Shown here: positions 37,911 through 45,992 of the stretch, in pieces
How positions within the stretch are numbered: the first letter of the stretch is position 1
Layout of the letters: each line of letters begins with the position of its first letter
Assembly: GCA_001724275.1 (NCBI GenBank)
Contig: MEDZ01000008.1
Span: forward strand, 1-64,000
Length of the DNA: 64,000 nucleotides
Reading direction: 5' to 3'
Source of the DNA: Gemmatimonadetes bacterium SCN 70-22
GTDB taxonomy: Bacteria > Gemmatimonadota > Gemmatimonadetes > Gemmatimonadales > Gemmatimonadaceae
Position numbers and translations under genes: made by a program
Notes under the pieces: model-generated
Told to the model about the DNA's origin: nothing
What the model saw: only the letters and a program-made list of their open reading frames with translations
Database searches by the model: none

Positions 37911-38321
37911 ATGCGCACCGGGGCATTCGCGGCATGCGTAGCACTCGCGGCGGCGGCCGCGTTCTTCGTGATGCAGGACGCGCCGCGCCAGGCGGCGCTC
38001 GTCATCGGCTGTGCGATCGTCGCCGTGGCGGTCCCCTGCATGTTCATTGCCCGGCGCCAGCTCGGGGAGGCCTTCTCGGTGAACCCGCGCGCCACGGTGC
38101 TCGTGACGCACGGCTTCTACGCGCGGATCCCGCACCCGATGTACTTCTTCCTCGACCTCTCCCTCCTGGGGCTGATCATCGCCTTGCGCCAGCCGTGGCT
38201 CCTGATCGCATGGGGCGCCTTCGTGACCGTGCAAGCGACGCAGTCACGCCGCGAATACCGGGTCCTCGAGGCGGCGTTCGGCGACGAGTATCGCGAGTAT
38301 CGGCGCCGCACCTGGTGGTAG
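37911..38321 (+). CDS. ICMT/PEMT-like membrane methyltransferase
   Basis: A 136-residue protein with about four helices and the isoprenylcysteine-carboxyl-methyltransferase-like C-terminal signature: THGFYARIPHPMYFFLDLSLLG and FGDEYREYRRR. These residues bind S-adenosylmethionine in the membrane-embedded family. The length is at the short end of the family. It follows the LTA-synthase-like gene by 57 bases. The substrate is unknown; a lipid or small hydrophobic molecule is likely. Confidence 0.82.
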   Translation: MRTGAFAACVALAAAAAFFVMQDAPRQAALVIGCAIVAVAVPCMFIARRQLGEAFSVNPRATVLVTHGFYARIPHPMYFFLDLSLLGLIIALRQPWLLIAWGAFVTVQATQSRREYRVLEAAFGDEYREYRRRTWW

Positions 38322-38377
38322 CGTCGGCGCGGCGCACGATTGCGCGACCGGCAAGAGCGCGCTAGCTCACGGAGCAT

Positions 38378-38866
38378 ATGCGATCCCTCGCCCTCCACCT
38401 CCTCGCCCTCGCCACCATGGCGGTGGCGCTCCCCGCCCAGCCGCCGGCGCTCGAGATCCAGCTCCCGGGGCAGCGCACCGTCTCCATCGCGCAGGCGCGG
38501 CTCCGCACGCTTGCCGGCGACACGGTGCGACTGGTCCCGCACCATGGAGAGCCCACGCTCTACCGGGCCACATCGCTTGCCACGGTCATGGCCGCCGTCG
38601 GGCTCCCGCTCGACTCCCTGCGCGTGGGGCGCAAAGCGTGGACCATCATCGCCGAGGCGCGCGACGGCTATCGCGTGGTCTTCTCCGTCGCCGAGCTCGA
38701 TCCCAAGCTCGGCCCGTCGCGCGTGTGGCTGGCCTACGAGACGACCAGCGGACCGATCGCCGCTGCGGAGGCACCATATCGCCTCATCGTCCCGACCGAC
38801 GCACGACTGGCGCGGTCGATTCACCAGCTCGTGCGGCTGAGAGTAGTGGACGCGGCAGGAGGGTAG
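38378..38866 (+). CDS. exported molybdopterin-oxidoreductase-like small protein
   Basis: A 162-residue protein with a signal peptide (MRSLALHLLALATMAVALPAQ). The remainder resembles the fold of the sulfite-oxidase-type molybdopterin-binding domain in shortened form (RVVFSVAELDP, VWLAYETTSGPI and APYRLIVPTDARLARSIHQL). The conserved cysteine that ligates molybdenum in sulfite oxidase is absent, so it is unlikely to hold the cofactor in that way. Such small proteins occur widely without known function. Confidence 0.65.
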   Translation: MRSLALHLLALATMAVALPAQPPALEIQLPGQRTVSIAQARLRTLAGDTVRLVPHHGEPTLYRATSLATVMAAVGLPLDSLRVGRKAWTIIAEARDGYRVVFSVAELDPKLGPSRVWLAYETTSGPIAAAEAPYRLIVPTDARLARSIHQLVRLRVVDAAGG

Positions 38867-38917
38867 GCGCGCGACTGGGACGTGACCGGGGCTGCGGTGT
38901 GCGGGTAGATTTCCCGC

Positions 38918-39166
38918 ATGTCCTGGCCCCGCCTCGTTTTCCAGCTCACGCTCGCCGCCCTGCGCCACCCGCCGCTGGCGGTTGACCTCCTGCGCGTGGC
39001 GTGGCGCTTCCGGGCAGACGGGTGGTACGCGCGCTTTCCCTTCCTCCCCCTCCCGTCGCGGGCGTACGTACGCTGGCGCATGCACACCGCCTACGGCGAC
39101 CCCGACGCCGTCCCACCCGCCGGCGACATCATCCGCTACGCCCGCTGGGTCGGCACGCAGCCATGA
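38918..39166 (+). CDS. conserved small protein upstream of queG
   Basis: An 82-residue protein (MSWPRLVFQLTLAALRHPP) with basic and aromatic residues and the C-terminal AYGDPDAVPPAGDIIRYARW. I do not recognise a named family. Its stop codon overlaps the queG start in an ATGA arrangement, so the two are probably translationally coupled. A linked function is possible but not shown. Confidence 0.6.
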   Translation: MSWPRLVFQLTLAALRHPPLAVDLLRVAWRFRADGWYARFPFLPLPSRAYVRWRMHTAYGDPDAVPPAGDIIRYARWVGTQP

Positions 39167-40326
39167 GCGACCCGGCGCCCGCTCCCGGCGCGGCGACGGC
39201 GCCCGACCTCCCGCTCGAGCGGCGCATCGAGCGACAGGCGTATGCGCTCGGCTTCGACCTCGTCGGGATCGCCAGGCTGGGGGAGGTGGAGACGGCCGGG
39301 TACTACGACGAGTGGGTGGCGCGTGGGTGCGAGGGGGAGATGGGATACATGGCGCGCGACGCGCACTTGCGCCACGATACCCGCCTTCCGCACCCCGGCG
39401 CCGTGAGCGCGATCGTCGTCGGGATGGACTACGGCGGCGGCGAGCCGCCGGGCCCCGTCGCTCGTTATGCACGAGGCGACGACTATCACGACCTGATGAA
39501 GGAGCGGCTGCGCGCCCTCCACGCCTGGCTCGCCACGGCGCTCGGCCGTGAGGTGGATGCGCGCCCCTACGTCGACACCGCTCCCATCCTGGAGCGCGAC
39601 CTGGCGCGGCGCGCGGGGCTCGGGTGGTTCGGGAAGAACACGAACCTCATCAATCCCCAGCGCGGATCGTTCTTCTTCATCGGGTCGCTGTTCGTGGCGC
39701 TCGAGTTGCAGCCGAGCGCGCCGTTCGAGGCCGACCGGTGCGGGAACTGCACGCGGTGCCTCGACGCCTGTCCGACCGATGCCTTCGACGGTCCGCGGCA
39801 GCTCGATGCGCGCAAGTGCATCTCGTACCTCACCATCGAGCACCGGGGGGAGATCCCCGAGGCCTTGCGACCGTTGCTGGGGGAGCTGCTGTACGGGTGC
39901 GACATCTGCCAGGAGGTGTGCCCGTATAACCATAAATTCGCGAAGGAACTATCCGAGCCCGCGTTCGCGGCACGCCCCGCGCTGTCGGGCAAGGACGCGA
40001 GGTCGCTCGCGCGCGAGCTGCTGGCCATGTCGCAACCCGAGTTCTCCGCCGCCTTCAAGGGCTCGCCCATGAAGCGCGCCAAGCTCCGCGGGTTGAAGCG
40101 CAACTCCGCCGTGGTGCTCGGCAACGCCGGGTCTCCAGACGACGTGGCGGCGCTGGCGGCGGCGCTCTCTGACGAGGAACCGCTCGTTCGTGGACACGCC
40201 GCGTGGGCGTTAGGCGCGATCGGCTCCGCCGAGGCGCTCGAGCCACTGCGGGCTCGTGCCTCGGCCGAATCGGACGCCTGGGTACTGGAGGAGCTGAACG
40301 CGGCGGTCTCCCGGCTCGGGGGCTGA
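39163..40326 (+). CDS. queG: epoxyqueuosine reductase QueG, with 3' end supplied by the mobile element
   Basis: A 387-residue QueG. It reduces epoxyqueuosine to queuosine in tRNA using cobalamin and two [4Fe-4S] clusters. The cluster motifs are complete: CGNCTRCLDACPTDAFDG and CDICQEVCPYNHKF, and the C-terminus has HEAT-like repeats (VVLGNAGSPDDVAALAAAL, LVRGHAAWALGAIG). The first 249 codons are host chromosome. From the crossover at 39910/39911 the coding sequence belongs to the integrated element, which carries a homologous 3' end in frame, so the full protein is restored. The host's own 3' end is left as a fragment at 63262-63610. The start at 39163 overlaps the upstream small gene. Confidence 0.93.
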   Translation: MSDPAPAPGAATAPDLPLERRIERQAYALGFDLVGIARLGEVETAGYYDEWVARGCEGEMGYMARDAHLRHDTRLPHPGAVSAIVVGMDYGGGEPPGPVARYARGDDYHDLMKERLRALHAWLATALGREVDARPYVDTAPILERDLARRAGLGWFGKNTNLINPQRGSFFFIGSLFVALELQPSAPFEADRCGNCTRCLDACPTDAFDGPRQLDARKCISYLTIEHRGEIPEALRPLLGELLYGCDICQEVCPYNHKFAKELSEPAFAARPALSGKDARSLARELLAMSQPEFSAAFKGSPMKRAKLRGLKRNSAVVLGNAGSPDDVAALAAALSDEEPLVRGHAAWALGAIGSAEALEPLRARASAESDAWVLEELNAAVSRLGG

Positions 40327-42035
40327 CTGCCTCCGAGCTCGAAGTACGCCGGCGCGTTTGGCGCGGTCCTGAGCGTGACGACCGCCGTCTTGTGGTTCGC
40401 CCGCTTCATTCCGGGCACCGGCTCGACCACGATGAGGACGTCGGCCACCCAGTAGTCGAGCAGGATGGTCCGCTCCTCCGGTCCCGCCGTCTCCCATGCA
40501 TCCGCCAGGTTCCGCGACTCGTGGATGATGCTCGAGAGACGGTCCCACGCGCTCTGGCGCGACTGCGCAAAGCGCTGCGCCTCCGCCAGCTGCGCCTTGC
40601 TGGCGCCGACCTGCTGCTTGGCCGCCTTGAGCCGCTCGACGAGCGCGTCGTCGCCATCGTCGTCGTCGGACGCCACGGCCGCGGCCATGTGGGCGAGACG
40701 CTTGTACGCCGCCTCGCGCTGCGCCAGCTCCTGCTCGGCGCGCGCCACGGCGTCTTCCGCCGACTTGCGGAATTCGTCGCGCTCCAGGATGAGGTCGCGC
40801 GCCGTGGCCTCGTAGTCGGCGTTGCTGCTACGCTGCGCCACGATGAGGTCCTTGATCTTGGTCTCGAGTTCCTCGGCATCCACGTACCACGCCTTGCAGC
40901 CGGCGGCCGAGAAGCGCTCGAACCTCTCGGGGTTCATGCGCTCCTTCGGCTTCGCGTGGACGTAGCCACGCGTTCCGCCCTGCTTCTTCGCGAGGCGGCC
41001 GCCGTTGTACTCGACACCGCAGTGTGCGCACGCTGGCTTCAGCGGAAATAGCTCCTCGTGGCGCCGCTGTCGTTCCCCATCCGCCTTCGAATGTCCACCG
41101 ATTTCCTTCTCCACCTCGCGGAACAGCTCGACGTCAACCATGGGACCCCACTCCGCTCGCTCCCGGCGGCGCATGCGCTTCCCTTCCTTCTCTTCACCCA
41201 GGAACGCGATCTCTCCGACGAGCACAGGATTGCTGAGGTAGTTCCGGACGGAACGATGTCCGAGCTTGCCACCTCGCGCACCGCGCACGCCCTGCTTGTA
41301 TAGCTCGGCGCCGATTCGGTCAAGGGACACACCCGCGAGATACTTCCTCGCCATCGGCTCCCAGTGCTTCAGCACCTCGTGATCGGGGATTAGGATCGTC
41401 CCTCCGCCGCCAGGCGTGGAGCGCTGCCCGTCGGCTAGTTCGCGGTCGGAGAGCGTGTCCCACCGCTTGGTACCCCACGGCGCGCTTCCGCCGACCCACC
41501 ACCCCTTGCTCGCGTGGCCGATTCTGCCGCGCCGCACGCTCTTCGAGAGGTTCGCGGAGTAGAGCGCCGCGGCGTAGGCGTAGAGCGCCATGGTGATCAT
41601 GTCCACCAACTGGTCGTTCGTCCGCTGCACCGTGACGAAGCAAATCCGCCAGTTGTAGCGCTCAAACTCGGAGAACACCGACTGGAAGGCCATGATGTCC
41701 GGTTGGCCGTCCTCGTCTAGCGTGCGTCCGAAGCGGCTCGGGTCATATAGCTCGACCCGTCCAGGATTCGACTTAGGCCGGGGGTTCTGACGGCAGAATT
41801 CGAGAAGGTCTTGGAACTCCGGCCGGTCGAACGAGGTGCCGGAGCAGCTGTCCTTCCACCACCACTCGCGGCTGATCGGCCCCCAGACCTCATCGGCGGC
41901 ATGCGCCTGCTGGTCGTGCGAGGCCACCTGGCGGTCCTCGCTCTCGGTGGACTTGCGCGTGTAGCGCAGGCGGTCGGGAATGATTCCGAACGCGGCAGCC
42001 AAGCGTTCGCGCCAGACGCGGAAGATCTTACTCAT
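39567..42035 (-). CDS. large serine recombinase (integrase)
   Basis: The open frame encodes 822 residues. The N-terminus is a serine-recombinase catalytic domain (RLRYTRKSTESEDR, catalytic serine probably S29). Next come a recombinase domain (RRGRIGHASKGWW, SVRNYLSNPVLVGEIAF), a zinc ribbon starting CAHCGVEYNGG and a long coiled coil (RDEFRKSAEDAVARAEQEL). The recognisable protein ends near residue 569 at about 40329. Beyond this the frame continues without a stop through the antisense of queG, across attL, to 39567 in host DNA. In the excised circle the same frame would instead cross the joined site and stop at 63184, giving 734 residues. The start at 42035 overlaps an upstream small gene by eight bases. 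This enzyme is the best candidate for integrating the element. Confidence 0.88.
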   Translation of the reverse strand: MSKIFRVWRERLAAAFGIIPDRLRYTRKSTESEDRQVASHDQQAHAADEVWGPISREWWWKDSCSGTSFDRPEFQDLLEFCRQNPRPKSNPGRVELYDPSRFGRTLDEDGQPDIMAFQSVFSEFERYNWRICFVTVQRTNDQLVDMITMALYAYAAALYSANLSKSVRRGRIGHASKGWWVGGSAPWGTKRWDTLSDRELADGQRSTPGGGGTILIPDHEVLKHWEPMARKYLAGVSLDRIGAELYKQGVRGARGGKLGHRSVRNYLSNPVLVGEIAFLGEEKEGKRMRRRERAEWGPMVDVELFREVEKEIGGHSKADGERQRRHEELFPLKPACAHCGVEYNGGRLAKKQGGTRGYVHAKPKERMNPERFERFSAAGCKAWYVDAEELETKIKDLIVAQRSSNADYEATARDLILERDEFRKSAEDAVARAEQELAQREAAYKRLAHMAAAVASDDDDGDDALVERLKAAKQQVGASKAQLAEAQRFAQSRQSAWDRLSSIIHESRNLADAWETAGPEERTILLDYWVADVLIVVEPVPGMKRANHKTAVVTLRTAPNAPAYFELGGSQPPSRETAAFSSSSTQASDSAEARARSGSSASAEPIAPNAHAACPRTSGSSSESAAASAATSSGDPALPSTTAELRFNPRSLARFMGEPLKAAENSGCDMASSSRASDLASLPDSAGRAANAGSDSSFANLWLYGHTSWQMSHPYSSSPSNGRKASGISPRCSMVRYEMHLRASSCRGPSKASVGQASRHRVQFPHRSASNGALGCNSSATNSDPMKKNDPRWGLMRFVFFPNHPSPARRARSRSRMGAVST
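39886..39933. other. attL of the serine-integrase element
   Basis: Left junction inside queG. It contains the 17-bp core CCAGGAGGTGTGCCCGT (39909-39925) shared with the right junction, with the putative crossover dinucleotide CA at 39910-39911. To the left is host queG coding for CDIC; to the right is the element arm ATAACCAT (39926-39933), the inverse of the arm at the right end. Confidence 0.85.
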
Positions 42036-42297
42036 TCACGCTCTCCAGGAGCTTGTCGGTGATGATCTCGGCGTAACGGCGCCGACGAACGCGATTGAGG
42101 ACTTCATCGCGCAGACGATTCTCCACAATGGCCGCGCGTTCCGCGAGCACGGTCGGGTTGATGAGCCGGGCGATGCGATCGGGCAGCTCGCGGGAGGCGT
42201 GGGTCGTCACCCCTCCCCGCGTCTTCCCGATGTCGCTCTTGTTCGTCGCCACGGCGTCGCCTGACCTGGTCCGCACCGAGCGAGCCGAAGTGCCCAC
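42028..42297 (-). CDS. small basic protein upstream of the integrase
   Basis: An 89-residue protein from a GTG start at 42297, with a helical, charged C-terminal half (IVENRLRDEVLNRVRRRRYAEI). Its TAA stop overlaps the integrase start by eight bases, a sign of translational coupling. No family is recognised. A role as an accessory to recombination (for example a directionality factor) is only a guess from position and size. Confidence 0.5.
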   Translation of the reverse strand: MGTSARSVRTRSGDAVATNKSDIGKTRGGVTTHASRELPDRIARLINPTVLAERAAIVENRLRDEVLNRVRRRRYAEIITDKLLESVNE

Positions 42298-42600
42298 AAG
42301 CGGTGTACAAACTCAGGGTAGGGGACTTCGCTGAGCACCCGGGAGTGTCTCCGGCCACGAGTTTGGGGGGCCTGATCTTGGCCTCTCTATCTCGCCCTTC
42401 TGTCCACACCTGAGGACAGACAGGCGCGCAGGCTGGCGCCGAGATCCCACGATTGGGCGCGGGGATACGCCCCAGTGACAGCCCAAGGGCTCAGGCGAAC
42501 GGCCGGTCAGGCCCAGGTGGCCTCCTTGGCTTCGCGGTGGCGGTGTCACACCTGCGGGTAGATGCTCGAGACGCGGTCCCCCGCTGGGAGCTCGAACGAC
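42298..42600. other. intergenic region upstream of the integrase operon
   Basis: About 300 bases with no gene, between the integrase operon and the end of the ATPase gene. It holds the dyad at 42401-42418 and is expected to hold the integrase promoter. Nothing else was recognised. Confidence 0.5.
42401..42418. promoter_or_regulatory. operator-like inverted repeat
   Basis: An 18-bp dyad TGTCC-N8-GGACA; 14 of 18 positions are symmetric. It lies about 105 bases upstream of the integrase operon, in position for a regulator. No partner is known. Confidence 0.35.
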
Positions 42601-44247
42601 CTAGAAAACACTCTCCGAGACTGGCCCCAGCCCACCATTGTCAAACCCAGTGTCGCGGCCCGGTCGCGCGCGCGCGATCCGCAAGGAGTCCGGCGCAAGT
42701 TCGATCACATCGCGATCTCGAGCGTCGAGTGCCGATAGCAGCGCCTCCTGCAACGCATTCACGAGCCACCCACCCGCCGTACGCGGCGTTGCCCCCTCTC
42801 GCCCACGAGTTACGGCACGCGCCGCGCGCGTAATCGTCTCCGGGTGAACGACAACCTTGTATCCGAGGCGTTCGCAGACGTCGCGCAGGCTCGCGAAGGC
42901 CGGCCATTCGCGCAGCAAGCTGGCGAGGGATCCCTCGCCGAGCTTCCGGAGGAGCAGCACATCGTGGAAGCGGCTCGAGATCTCCACAGGGAGCCCCGCT
43001 TTCGCCAAGTCGGCGATGGTGGGCTGCCGCGTCGAGTCCAGCAGGCCCTCAAACGCGCCGAGGGCGAGCACCATCGCCTCCTTGGCACTCCAACCCCGGT
43101 ACTCAGAGCCGACCGCCAACGTGCCGTGTCCCAGGACCCCGAGCAGGGATGCCAGCACCTCGGACCGCTTGGCGGCCATGTTGCCCGTTAGCTCAGAGGC
43201 GGGGGCGACGCCGACGTGATGGATCTCGTCGATCAGGACAATTGCGCGTCGGGCCCACGGCGAGTCGTACCTGCGACGGCCGAGCGCGGTCCCAATGAGG
43301 TCGTTGATGGATGGAGCTCCGCTCCACCCCGGGCTCGTCAACTCGACCGCGTCTACCGTCACGACGGGCAGGTCGAATCCAGCTTCGGTGAGCGACCGGC
43401 ACAACGCTCTCACGAGGGACGTCTTCCCAACACCGCTCGGCCCGACAATCAGGGCCCGCTGGCCATGTGTGAGGCCACCACCCACGTGAAGTGCTCCGAT
43501 CAACGCAAGGCGGGCGACAGCACCCTCCTGCCCCACGATCTCCTTCCCGATTGCGGCGCGGAGGTCGCGGACAAGGTTCCGGAGCTGATCTGCCGGCAAT
43601 GCTTGGAGGCCCTCGCGGGAACTTCCGCTATCACCGCCCACAGCTGGAATCGTGTCCGATGCGGCGGCTGCCGCCTTAGCCGACGGCGCAGGAAGACGTG
43701 TATGAGACTTCCCGGCGCCCGTTGCGATCCTTGGCGGCCGACGGGCACCGTCGAGCCGCCAGTACGCGTCGGCAGCGGCGAGCAGTGTGACGCCCGAGCC
43801 AATCTCCGCCGCACAGGTGTCACAGAGGACATGGGGCGGCTCAAGCGCACTCGCCGGCCGGAGGTGGGCAGGCCGTTGCCCGCAGCATGCGCAGGTCTGG
43901 GCACAGAGGCTCACCAGCTGCTCGGCGATACCCGACAGTGCCAAGGGTCCCAGCCGGGGGATCTCATCGTCATCCCGCTGCCGGGGATCCCTCGCCGGAT
44001 GGTCAAGCGGATCCGAGTCGCTGAGGAGGCTGAGCCGCAGCAGACCATCGACCTCGCGGCACTCGCTCACGATGAATGCCTCCTCGTCGATCCAGAGGGG
44101 GCCAACCACCGGCCACCACCCGGGGCCCACACTGGCCCGTGCGATCGCCGCGGAGACGCCAGTCGGTCGAGCCGGAGGTCCGCCGGCCGTGGGGAACAGT
44201 GAGATCTGCTCTGCCGATCGGTTGTTGGCTTCGAGTTCGTCGCTCAT
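42601..44247 (-). CDS. ClpX-like AAA+ ATPase with zinc-finger-like region
   Basis: A 548-residue protein. The C-terminal half is a AAA+ domain: EIVGQEGAVARLALIGAL before Walker A, IVGPSGVGKTSLVRAL (K275), a pore-loop-like stretch SPGWSGAPSINDLIGTAL, and Walker B RRAIVLIDEIHH (D340, E341). The order and wording resemble ClpX/HslU unfoldases. The N-terminal half has two CXXC pairs (TCACCGQ near 119-122, LCDTCAAEIG near 142-145), as in the zinc domain of ClpX but in a larger, unrelated-looking context. No peptidase gene is nearby. It could unfold the integrase or Rep, or serve in defence. It is divergent from the gene at 44491. Confidence 0.7.
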   Translation of the reverse strand: MSDELEANNRSAEQISLFPTAGGPPARPTGVSAAIARASVGPGWWPVVGPLWIDEEAFIVSECREVDGLLRLSLLSDSDPLDHPARDPRQRDDDEIPRLGPLALSGIAEQLVSLCAQTCACCGQRPAHLRPASALEPPHVLCDTCAAEIGSGVTLLAAADAYWRLDGARRPPRIATGAGKSHTRLPAPSAKAAAAASDTIPAVGGDSGSSREGLQALPADQLRNLVRDLRAAIGKEIVGQEGAVARLALIGALHVGGGLTHGQRALIVGPSGVGKTSLVRALCRSLTEAGFDLPVVTVDAVELTSPGWSGAPSINDLIGTALGRRRYDSPWARRAIVLIDEIHHVGVAPASELTGNMAAKRSEVLASLLGVLGHGTLAVGSEYRGWSAKEAMVLALGAFEGLLDSTRQPTIADLAKAGLPVEISSRFHDVLLLRKLGEGSLASLLREWPAFASLRDVCERLGYKVVVHPETITRAARAVTRGREGATPRTAGGWLVNALQEALLSALDARDRDVIELAPDSLRIARARPGRDTGFDNGGLGPVSESVF

Positions 44248-44479
44248 CTGGCGAGTCTACCGGTGCGGCGAGGGATCCCCGGCCAGCTTCCGTCCTTTCG
44301 CCGCGAAGCCCGGCTGCTGGACTGTCGCTGACGAGGCGCCGCTCCAGCAACTCCGAAATCTGCGGCGCTCCTCGTGAGCGGCGAGGTCCTCCCGCCGAGA
44401 ACACCAGGATGACTTGCGGCGCCGACGCCTTCCGCCCCACAGTTCCGGTGGCCGGCGGGGCGGATGCCGGTGCACCCCG

Positions 44480-44487
44480 AAGGAGGT
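44480..44487 (+). promoter_or_regulatory. strong Shine-Dalgarno site
   Basis: The site AAGGAGGT sits three bases before the ATG at 44491. It makes this the likely start rather than the in-frame ATG at 44464. Confidence 0.7.
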
Positions 44488-44490
44488 GAG

Positions 44491-44895
44491 ATGGCGCCTG
44501 ACACGATGAGCGACGACGAGTTCCGGAAGGTGTGGTACCTCTGGAGGGCGTCTCGCGGTATTGAGCCGCCGTACAGCGAGTACGCGCACACGACCCCACG
44601 TCCGCGACCGACTGATGCCGAGGCGGCCGCCGCCCTCGCGCAACTCGTCGATGCGTGGCCGGCGATCGCCGGCGCCTCGCTCGCGGCCCAGTGCACGCCG
44701 GTCGCCCTCACCGGACGGAAGCTCCGCCGCCTCCTGGTCGCTGCTGATTACACGACCGCGCCCCCGTGGGGCGCGTGGGATCGCCTGGGCCCACTACCAG
44801 CACGCGCGACCTTCACGGCGCTCCGCCACGCGGTCAACGCAGTGTTGGCGCCGCATGGCGTAGACCACATCGACTTCGTGCCGCAGTCTCCCTGA
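44491..44895 (+). CDS. hypothetical protein
   Basis: A 134-residue protein beginning MAPDTMSDDEFRK, starting at the ATG behind a strong ribosome-binding site. The sequence is helical and has no recognised motif; aromatic residues cluster in VWYLWRASRGIEPPYSEY and PPWGAWDRLG. It is divergent from the ClpX-like ATPase and followed by the HNH nuclease gene. Function unknown. Confidence 0.6.
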   Translation: MAPDTMSDDEFRKVWYLWRASRGIEPPYSEYAHTTPRPRPTDAEAAAALAQLVDAWPAIAGASLAAQCTPVALTGRKLRRLLVAADYTTAPPWGAWDRLGPLPARATFTALRHAVNAVLAPHGVDHIDFVPQSP

Positions 44896-44993
44896 GGCGC
44901 GCCGCTCGCGCGGCGACCCGATACGCAGCCTACGCGTCTCCTCAATGAGAGCGGTTAGGGTGACCGCCGTCTCGCCTGCTCCACCTCCCCTTC

Positions 44994-45539
44994 ATGGTCC
45001 GGCCTACCCTCGTCTGTCGGCGATGTCGCACCCGGCTCCCGCGGGCGGAGTTCCTCACCTCTCGCGACAGCTCCCGGGCCCGGGAAGGGCTTTGCCGCGC
45101 GTGCCGAAGCGCCGCCAACTCGCCTCGCATCCCGCGCGCGCTTCGGGCGGAGCTCTTTCGGTTGGCCGAGGGCTGCTGCAGCTACTGCGATCTCCCGCTC
45201 GATCCCACCCACCGCTGGGATGTCGATCATGTGACCGAGCGATCCCGTGGTGGACCGCACGTCCGCACCAACCTCGTGGTGGCGTGCAGTCGCTGCAATT
45301 GCGTGGTGCTCTTCCAGTATCCGCAGCAGGTCGCCTGGCGCTCGCGACGCCCGGGCGGCGCCACATGGGCCGCGCGCCTGGGCCTCACCACGCTGGAGAC
45401 CTTCTGGGAACGTCGCAGCTTCGTGCAGGCGGCGCTCCGAGCGGACGGTCGCCCGAACGGACTGGCGAGCCTCGCCACGGTACAGCGACGGGTGGCGCAT
45501 CTCGCGCCGGCGCTCGTCGCTTTCCACAACCCGAGCTGA
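44994..45539 (+). CDS. HNH endonuclease
   Basis: A 181-residue protein. An N-terminal zinc-binding pair (VCRRCRTRL at C8/C11 and LCRACRSAAN at C34/C37) precedes a typical HNH domain: CSYCDLPLD (C62/C65), DVDHVTERSRGG with the catalytic D78-H79, N93 and the closing CSRCN (C98/C101). Such enzymes nick or cut DNA and are found in phages, restriction systems and mobile elements. Its job here is not clear; it may act in defence or in processing of the element. The tail after residue 105 is a helical extension. Confidence 0.85.
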   Translation: MVRPTLVCRRCRTRLPRAEFLTSRDSSRAREGLCRACRSAANSPRIPRALRAELFRLAEGCCSYCDLPLDPTHRWDVDHVTERSRGGPHVRTNLVVACSRCNCVVLFQYPQQVAWRSRRPGGATWAARLGLTTLETFWERRSFVQAALRADGRPNGLASLATVQRRVAHLAPALVAFHNPS

Positions 45540-45600
45540 GTACATCCCGAGGCCCAGCGGGCTGTTCCCCTGAGTCACCCAGCCATCGTCGCGGGGCTGG

Positions 45601-45819
45601 TCAGCCCGGCCGACGCGGGGGGCGAGCCTCCGGAGCGCGATGATCCACCTCTACCCAGGTATCGGCCTCGGCCGGGTTGGGCACCACCTCGATCAGATCG
45701 TTGTCCGCGACCACTATCGCGCCGCGGAGCCCGGGGCCACTGACTGACTCGAGTTTCGAGATGCGACCGTCGAGGCGGCGGATCAAGGCGCCTTGGCGCA
45801 GGATGTGTTGCGTGGACAT
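45601..45819 (-). CDS. small hypothetical protein
   Basis: A 72-residue protein from the ATG at 45819 (MSTQHILRQGALIRRLDG). It has a short helical first half and a beta-like middle (GAIVVADNDLIEVVPN). No family is recognised. It is the last of a run of minus-strand genes beginning with Rep, and could be an accessory of replication. Confidence 0.4.
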   Translation of the reverse strand: MSTQHILRQGALIRRLDGRISKLESVSGPGLRGAIVVADNDLIEVVPNPAEADTWVEVDHRAPEARPPRRPG

Positions 45820-45992
45820 GAGCGATCCCGGAACAGGAAAACCGGCAGCGGGCACTCGTGCCCGGCGGGCGCGCCGGCTGCCAAGCACCGGTCTTTCGCC
45901 CGATCTGCCTCCCTGGTCATGGACGCGCTTCGGCCGGCCCGCGTCATCACGGGTACGACGGCTCTCTCAGCTCACCCGAACTCCGGAACGCG

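Noticed and set aside
39899-39940. A tRNA gene as the integration target
   Set aside because: No tRNA was seen at either junction; the target is the coding sequence of queG.
39567-40328. Reading the C-terminal 250 residues of the integrase frame as a conserved domain
   Set aside because: The sequence is the antisense of queG, Ser/Ala-rich and without recognisable motifs. Kept only as an open frame and as a finding about the junction.
42601-44247. FtsK/TraB-like translocase or TnsC-like transposition ATPase
   Set aside because: The motif order fits ClpX/HslU better; there is no membrane segment, no DDE transposase and no conjugation gene nearby.
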